From assembly GCA_903813345.2 (NCBI GenBank), contig CAIIXF020000010.1, forward strand, positions 8,435,669 through 8,499,668: a DNA stretch of 64,000 bases, written 5' to 3'. Below the pieces are notes generated by a model. It searched no databases. It saw nothing but the letters and a program-made list of their open reading frames with translations, and had not been told where the DNA came from. Shown here piece by piece: positions 23,601 through 32,600 of this stretch (positions are counted from its first letter, which is position 1; the number at the start of each line of letters is the position of its first letter). This stretch comes from Owenia fusiformis. Taxonomy: Eukaryota; Annelida; Polychaeta; Sabellida; Oweniidae. Both the position numbers and the translations under genes were made by a program.

Positions 23601-26600
23601 TCTGAACAGAAATTCTTATAGCTTTACATACCTTAAGGGGTTGATCACCGAGTGTGAAGCATGAGTTTTCAAAAACTTACCTATGTTTCGAGGAAACAGA
23701 GGACGAAGTGCCTCCGATAATTGGAGTTGCCTCCATTTTGTGTCTTTACCGCGTTGCAGCCTCGTTTTGAACAGATATGCTTGACTGCGCCGCGTTACCT
23801 ATACCCACCTTACCTGTTAAAACATTATCTTCCTCAATCACAATACTATTTATCTCGAATCGCTCTAAATAAATATTTAGTACTTGTTACTAGATTAGGA
23901 AACAGGTCGGAGTTGGGCAAAAGCATGCAACATAGCTTCAATAACTTAGTCGTTATTTTCACGTTCATATTATGAAAACACATAGAACGAGATCTGCGCT
24001 AATATAAGGACTGATGTGAAAATGTCAGTCCACCTTAGTGATTTTGTAATTTTGATATCTGGCTCCTCATTTTGGTAATGATCACCTTCACGCAATGAAC
24101 GCATTAAACCTAATTTTCCCAATATATGTAAGATAAATTAACGTAAATGATAGTAACACATCAACCCTAAGGCAAACGTATTTTTCATAACACAAATGGG
24201 CAAGGAATAATGGGATAGAGGTGGGGTCAGATGCCCTTTCCCTTCCTAACTTTCCATGGTCCTATATTTAAATATGTGGTACCATAAGACATGAAAAGTG
24301 ATTTATAACTTGTGTCGAAAAGTAGTGAGAATGAGGTTAAAATGTATCCTTATAATCAATGTCATTTCTTGGTACCTATATTAATTATTTACGTTTTTAG
24401 AATATTTTGTATTTGCTATTACTTTGAGAGGTAAGATAATTGTAATTCAAAGTTTTCCTTGTTAGTTTTCTTGTTTTTCTTTGTTGTAATTATCCCATCG
24501 AAGGAAGTTCCGACGGATATAGGGAACGCCTCCGTCTGCCATCCGTCCGTCCGTCTGTACTACGACAAAAATGGTGCCATCCGAGAAAATATTTGTGAAG
24601 TTGATCAATCCCCCAGATAAATATTCTCAATGTTTTCAGACAAATGGCAAACGAATTGAATATTTCTACGCGGCTCATCCTGACCTACCATATCCAGAGG
24701 TTCACTATACCATTGTACTACGGAGGAAGCCATTGTTTTATATGATCAATGTAGTGCTACCGGTAATGCTAATAGCCTGTCTGACTTTACTTGTGTTCTG
24801 GCTGCCGGCTGATTCAGGTAAAACTCATGAACAATTCATGAACAATATGTTTGTTCTGGTACATTCCCGATAAATAGTTAAATAAACTAACTATAAACAA
24901 TAAACACAGATACTTGACTATACCATGACTATGTAGACCTTTAAAGAACTAATCATTGAGTTATTCCAGTTGATAAAAGCTTTTTTGAATATGTAAATAT
25001 TTTGACTATCATGTACATACAAACGGCCCATACAAACTTCACGGAAAATATAAAAATGTCCCCAATCTGGATTTCCCATCAAGAATATTCCAAAACCTAC
25101 TTTCCTCACATCTTAGGTCAAAACTGATTGAACATTCCTGAAACACAGTCCTTCAAATGGTTCGCCTGAAAACGAGTAGACGAGACCTTGCAGACAATAC
25201 AGGGTGTCAAATAAGTCCCGTCCCCCCCTCTACAGCCAAAACCAAGATATTTGGTACCAAGTGTGATATATCATTGGAAAGGTCTTCCAAAGTTACGTTG
25301 ATTGGCATATATCTGACGCATGTCAATCAATCTCACACATTTTTACATTGTATCAATTGAGGTGACCATATGCCTAGAAACATGGCAATTTGGCATATTT
25401 GGCAGGATTTTTAAGAATCGGGTATAAGAAAGGTCAAGGGACCAAAAGATGACTAAATATGTTTATGGCAATGAATTTAACCAATTTCTGGATAGGGTTA
25501 GATGTGTAGAAAATAGAGGGGCAAGGAAAGTGCTGAAAACCATTTTGTAACAAGTGGAATGCGAAAAAGATCAACTTTTTGACGTATTTCTGAGGTCATA
25601 TCCTTGTCATTTTGACGCAAAAAAGCTACTTAAAGGAGGGCACGTAAACTATAAAAGACATCATAAAAATATAGGTAAATTTCATCCAAAATACTTGAGA
25701 GTTGGTGAGTTAACATAACTTTGGATGATCTTTCCAATGGTATATCACACTAGGTACTGTCTGTTAAGGCTTTAGCTGTAGCAGGGGGGACGGGACTTAT
25801 TTGACACCCTGTATTTCGGGGCCAAAATGGTTGTCTTATTCACCTAGTATGCTCAAAACGAATCATGACAGTTCTATTTTTCCAGTTTAAAGAGTAGAAA
25901 ACTGTCTGGTAATTACAGAAATCACTTTGCTGTTCAAACATATTAATGGATGTTTTAAATAATTTTGATCAAAGCCTTTGAGCTATATACTATATCAGGG
26001 GCGGATCTGGGAACCAACAAGGGGGGGGGGCCCAAACTTCTGGTCTGAGAAAAAACGTCCGCGCTTGCGCGGCAAAAAATGTTGGGCCCCAAAAACCCAA
26101 AAGTGGGCCCAAATTTTGAAATTTTGAGGCCCATTTTCTTCAAAATTTGGCCTAAAATTAAAAAACAAGGCCTTACAAGGCCAATTTATGATCAAAAAGG
26201 CCTACTTTTTGGGGCCTTAAGGCCTTTTTTGGCTCAAAATTTTTTTTGGGCACAATTTTTTTTTTCTGGGCCCACCCAAGGGGGGGGCCCGGGCCCCTGC
26301 CCCCCCCCCCAGATCCGCCAGTGTATATGGAGGTGTATTTTTTGTTAAACATGCAACTTCTGCAACTGAGTCACCCACGATTGTTATTAAACACACTTAC
26401 ATATCCAGGTACTACAATAACCAATTATATGCATATCTTAAATCAAAGGTCGGGGCATCTTTAGTCTTTTCTCTCCAATAATGAATTAAACAATATTGAT
26501 GACTGGATAATGGCGAATAAACTTTGATAAAACCAAATCGATCCTCTTTGGACATAACAAAGAAACTAACCTTACAATAAAAAATCGGCAAAACCCCATT

Positions 26601-29600
26601 CAACTTGTCAGTAATGTATCATTCCTCGGTGTAACTATGGACAACAAACTATCTTTTAGACTCACATTAAAATATTGAAACTAAGGTTTCTCAATGTATT
26701 GGTATTATACACAGGGTCCACAACTAAGAAATCACTAATGACAATTTACTACGCTCTTATTCATTCACACATGAACTACTGTAATCTTATTTGGGGAAAT
26801 AACTACAAAAGCAATCTCTCAAAGATTCATACATTACAAAATCCCTTTGTCCGCTTTGTGTTTGGCAAGGAACATGTTGAACACTCTACACCCTTATTTA
26901 AGGAACTTGGGATTTTAAATGTATATGACCTTAATAAACTTAACATAGGAATATTCATGTACAAAGTCTCAAATGATGCCCCCAAAATATTGAATCTGAA
27001 ATATAAAAATATCAAAAAATGAAACTAGCATAGTCATGATACCCGGCAAAAAGGTAACTATCATGTTGACAAGGCCGGTAGTTTTTCTGTCAGAAAATAT
27101 GGACCATTTGTGGAATGACCTTGACTATGTAATAAAAAATACTTAATCTCTTTACACAAAAGTATATAAAAATGCTATTTAACATGATATACATGTATAT
27201 AACCTTGTGTAGTGTTTTTATTCTCTTTTTTTTCTGGCACATCATGTAACTCTGTATCTAATATGTTTTTTCTTTTTACACCTTATGTAAATATGTTGTT
27301 TTTATGTTAACCAATACTACTTTAACAGGAGTTTCTATTTTTTACTAGTTAGCCTAATTGTTATTTGCTCTTTTTATATGCAACTGATATATATAAGTAC
27401 TTTTTATAGACACGGTATAGATTGATGGACTATTTGCTCAAATATGTGACGCTGGTATTAATGGGAATTTTTGGAGAATTTTGCGTCAATCTTTAATAAA
27501 GGTGGAAAGATGTCCATGTATTTGCACCTTTTATTTATAAATCCACTTATTAACTAACTTGCATATAATAACTCATGTAAAGTTGTATCATTAAATGTGA
27601 GTTGTGTGTGTTATGCTAAAATAATAAAATAGTCAAAGGGTATGCCACTTCTTTCCAGCGACGCCCTATCTTGAAGGATGGGTTGGGGCCCTCCACGTAG
27701 ATATACAAAATATCAATGTGTTTCACTCGACAATTACCATATCGACGATTATTCATAATTGCATAATTGGGTCTTGTAATTTGGTATTGTACTGGAAAGT
27801 TGTATCGGTTATATTGATTACGTTGTTGAACATATCAAATATAGGTTCTTGCGAGTCTTGTATGATTGTCTCTGTAAGAGCTACATGTACCATTCTTGAT
27901 TCATTATAAATAATTCTTTTTTATCTCGTAAACAAGCTTTGATAATTCTTGATTGAGATAAAGAAAAGTTTTGAAAGCGAATCAAGAATAGATGATACTG
28001 CGAAAATGAGGGCAAGATTACGATACCAAAATGGTCACTAATCGAATCCCATAACTATATAAGTAAAAACTTGTTGTTTGAATACAAGTTGCTTCTATTT
28101 CATCTTGCGCATGTGATGTTAAGAATGGATATTTCTTTATTAAGGGGTAAAAATACTTATATCTTTTTTACAGGTGAAAAAATGTCGATGGGCCTCACTA
28201 TTTTGCTGTCATTCTCCGTGTTTCTTCTGCTAATAGTCGACAACATTCCAAAGACGTCTACCGCTACACCCTTAATAGGTATGAATATGTAGGTCATTAG
28301 CGGGGTCAGATGTCCTTTTTTGTTCGCCTTTTTCAGGAAAGCAACAAACTTGGCACACTTGTAGAATCATATGATATGAGTAAAAAATGATTTCAGGGCA
28401 AGTGATTTGGGGTGGTCTTCATGGATTTTTTAGCCTCTGACCCACCACCCCTACCAGACTGGGAGGGGTATATTATCAAAATTAAATAAAAATGGTTTTA
28501 AAGTATTTTTCTTTAAATGACTTCATTTGGTGATTGCTTTGAGCCTTGAAATTGTGTAAAACCCAATTAAGAAGTTGTCTGTAGCAAGAAAAACTCATTT
28601 TAACCCAATTATCTAAGAATAATTCGTTGTTTAAAGGGCCAAATACGGAACATCCAGTACTGTATTTCAAGAATGTGCTGTCTGATAGTCCTGAAAAAAT
28701 TCATAGTAGTAGAGGTTTAAGTGTTTATCACAGATAGAAAATATATCACGGGTGGCTCATGTATTTTTTGAGAAAAAAATTCTCGAAATTTCAATTTTTA
28801 AGTGCATGCAGCTCAGGGGTATCCTTATTTTACCTTAATAATTTTAAATATACAATGTATGCATCTCATATGAGGTCAAAATGATGCATAGAGCATTGTT
28901 TTGTCATATTATTCCTAATAAGATGTAAACAAATTATTGGAAATTTTTCAAAAATCCAAATTTTCATTTTCGCTTCTAAAAGGCCAGGGGTAACCATATT
29001 TTACCTTAATAATTTTCAAGATATGTAATATATGCATCTCAAATTAGCTCAAAATGGTGCATATAGCTTTATTTTATCAGATTACCCTTGATTAGATGTA
29101 GAAAAATGATTTTACATTTCTTAAAAATCTAAATTTTCATTTTAGCTTATTGTGACCTATGGGTAGCCATATTTTACCTTAATAATTTTCAAGACATATG
29201 CATCTCAAATGAGCTTTAAAGGGTTTTTTAATCTTCTTTTGTCATATATTATTTCTAGGGAATGTAAAAAATGTTTGGAAACTTGAAAAAATGATATTTT
29301 CATATTAGGCCATAAGAATTAGATTCTCTGGTTTGCGTCCTGGCAAAATCCAAATCATGCAAGGGTACAAGGAAACAAACACAAACTAAAAAAAAACACA
29401 AACTTGTTTGCTGAGAAATGTATACATTTTATGGGCATTAAAAGGAATGACATACCAATTTGCAGTGATACAAACACAGATATATACGTTTATACAATAT
29501 ATTTAAATATAGGTATTATTCATGGGTAAAAATAAAAAAATGTATGCCTAAGTAATAAATAACACTGTCAATTTTGACGCACATCAATTTATCCACCATT

Positions 29601-32600
29601 TCGTCTGATTCTGATTGAATGAAATGCGATGTTACTTTCAGACCCTTGTGGTTGCTATTTGGATGTGTTTGTTTTTTCTGATTTAGTCAAAATCATGCAA
29701 GCAAGGGGAAGCAAAACAAAGAATCTAATTCTTATGGCCTTAGCTTTTGATGCCATTTTACCGTAATAATTTAAATAAAGATATATCACACTTGTTACTC
29801 AAACTAGCTCAAAATGTTGATTATAGTCAAGTTTTGCCATTTATTCCTTCTGAAATAAGAAAAAATTATAAAAAATCTCAACATCCATTTATTTATTTAT
29901 ATAAACACAGGCTGTTGAGCCTGTGTTTTGGACTTCAAACAGAAGTGAAGGTTACACGCAAATGATATATCTATTGCATGGAGTAAGTAATTATCTTTGA
30001 TATAACGAAACATATGAGTTAAAAAATAAATCGTGAAGCATTCTTAGTATTTTTATGAAAAATAGCATGCTCCGTCACAGCGGACAAATCTTTCGATACC
30101 AGCCTGTGATAAAGAATCACAACATCCATTTATTCCTTTTTAGTACCACTAGCTCAATACTGTACTATATATTTATCGAGCACTTTTCTAAGATTTGAAA
30201 ATGTTTGACAGTCCAGTTTGTACTGAGTAGTAGCATTGTTAAGATTCTATGTATAATCATTTGAAAATATAATCCAAATCCATAAAACATAATCAAACAG
30301 GTCAGGATTTATAGATTCTGACAGTCTCCCCTACGGCTACATAGCCCAGAGCAAATGAGATATGATTTCAAACATTTGCATATGTTCCCTCAACACTCCT
30401 TAAACATCAAACAAGTTTTTTGCATGCCTCGGATGCAACATCTTTTGTTATTATACAGATATCCGCCTCATAGGACCTACATTTTCATATGTTGTGGCCT
30501 CAGTATCAGCAGTGGGAGTAGTCCAACCACATTCATGTGGTGATAGAAACTGTGGGTTAGAATGCATCAGAATAACAAATGACTCTACAACTGCAATGTT
30601 TCTAAAAAAAGATTCAAAGTTTAAAAACAACTGCAATAGCTCTGGGTATACACCTTCCATTCCTTCAAATCAGATGATTTAGAGAAGTAGTAGAATGCAA
30701 AGGTGACATATCAAATTCATTGATTGCATGAAAAATTGGGAGGGCTAAACTTTGGTCATGGCCAAGTGGTCTTGTAATATTGTGGGCAGGTAGATATTGG
30801 AAGGATTTCCCCTTACCATATGCAATCCAAATTGACATTTTCAGTTTTACTACATCAAAATCAATTGTTAGGCAATGATTGAAGCAGTCTCTCGTATGGA
30901 GAAATATCCTTGATGGCGCCTAAGACATTGCATTACTTGGTCACTATCATCTTGCCATGTTCTTGAGGGTTTCAGTGTTGATGCCTGGAAGGAGGACAGC
31001 TCCCTCTTGTTCCCACTACATCTTGGATTGCATTTGGTAAAAGAAAATCCATTCAATAACTATCTGTGCATGATATTGCATTATTGCAAGATCAATTGGC
31101 CATGACCAAAGTTTAGTCCTCCCCATTTTTCATTCAATCATTCTGTGCGATGTCACATCTGCATTTAACTACTACTCTAAATCATCTGATTTGGAGGAAT
31201 GGAAGGTGTACCCAGAGGTGATGCAAGTGTTCTTAAACCTAATATCTTTATATAATACTTCATTGATTTATCATTTTATATCTCAGTATGAATATATGAA
31301 CATATGAATATGACAAAATGCCATTTTGAGCTTATTTAAGTTGCAAATGTGACATATCTTGAAAATTATTATGGTAAAATGAGGCCACCTATAACCAGTC
31401 AAAAGCTAAATCAAAATCTGATCATTTTTTCCATCTCCTTAGAAATGATATGACAAAACAAGATTATATACACCATTTCAAGCTCATTTGAGATGCATAT
31501 ATGTAACATACATTGAAAATTATAAGTATGGTTACCCCTGTAACTGTAGCTGTCAAAAGCTCAAATATAAAATTTAGATTTTTAGATATTAGATATTTAG
31601 AAATGTCAAATTATGTTTTTATATATTATTAGGGGAAATATGATAACAAGACTTCTGGTATATGAACCACTTTGAGCTCATTTTAGATGCATATGTGATA
31701 ATATGTAATTATTATGTTAAAAATATGGTCAAATAGAAAATTCAGATTTTTAAAAAATGTCCAATAATTTTTCTACATCTTATTTGGGGTATGATAAAAC
31801 AAGACTATATGCACCATTTTGAGCTCATTTGAGATGCATATATTACATATCTTGAAAATTATTATGCTAAAATATGGTTACCCCTGGACCATCTGAAGCT
31901 TAAATGAAAATTTAGAGTTTTAAGAATTATCAATCATTTTTCTACATCTTATTAGGGTTAATATGATTAAAAAAGACTAGATGCACCATATTGAGCTCAT
32001 TTGAGATGGATATATTACATATTTTAAAAATTATTAAGGTACAATATGGTTACCCCTGGCCCTTCAGAAGCGAAAATGAAAATTAGATTAAAAAAAAAAT
32101 TCCAATCTTTTTTTACTTCTAATTAGCAATATTATGACAAAACAAGACTAGATGCACCATTTTGAGCTCATTTGAGATGGATATATAACATATTTTGAAA
32201 ATTATTAAGGTACAATATGGTTACCCCTGGCCATTCAGAATCGAAAATGAAAATTTGAATTTTTTTTTGATTCCAATCTTTTTTGTACATCTAATTAGCA
32301 ATAATATGACAAAACAAGACTAGAAGCACCATTCTGACCTCATATGAGATGCATACATTGACTATCTTAAAAATTATTGAGGTAAGATAAGGTTACCCCT
32401 GAGCCAAATGCACCAAAAAATTGAAATTTTGATTTTTTTTTTCTCTGACAATACATCAGCTATCAAAGCAATATTTTCTATCTGCAATAAACACCACTTA
32501 TACTTCTATTACTGTGAATTTTTTTAAGGCTATTAGTCATCACATTCTTGAAATACAGTAATCGACGTCCCATATTTGGCCCTTTAAATAATGAATTTTT

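Larger units (their letters stand above)
20504..23800. mobile_element. 3.3-kb TIR element carrying zinc-finger exons
   Basis: About 70 bp at the left end (AGGTAACGCGGCGCAGTCAA onward) is repeated inverted at 23728-23800. A second inverted pair (about 20605-20680 against 22305-22385) and a direct repeat of about 70 bp (20698-20766 and 21679-21750) lie inside. GC-rich motifs such as ACGCGG recur subterminally near 22520, 22920 and 22985. The target duplication is unclear; TA is possible if the tip is ACGCGGCGCAG. The interior has C2H2 exons on the plus strand, an antisense exon, and a nested MITE at 23102-23493. Confidence 0.65.
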
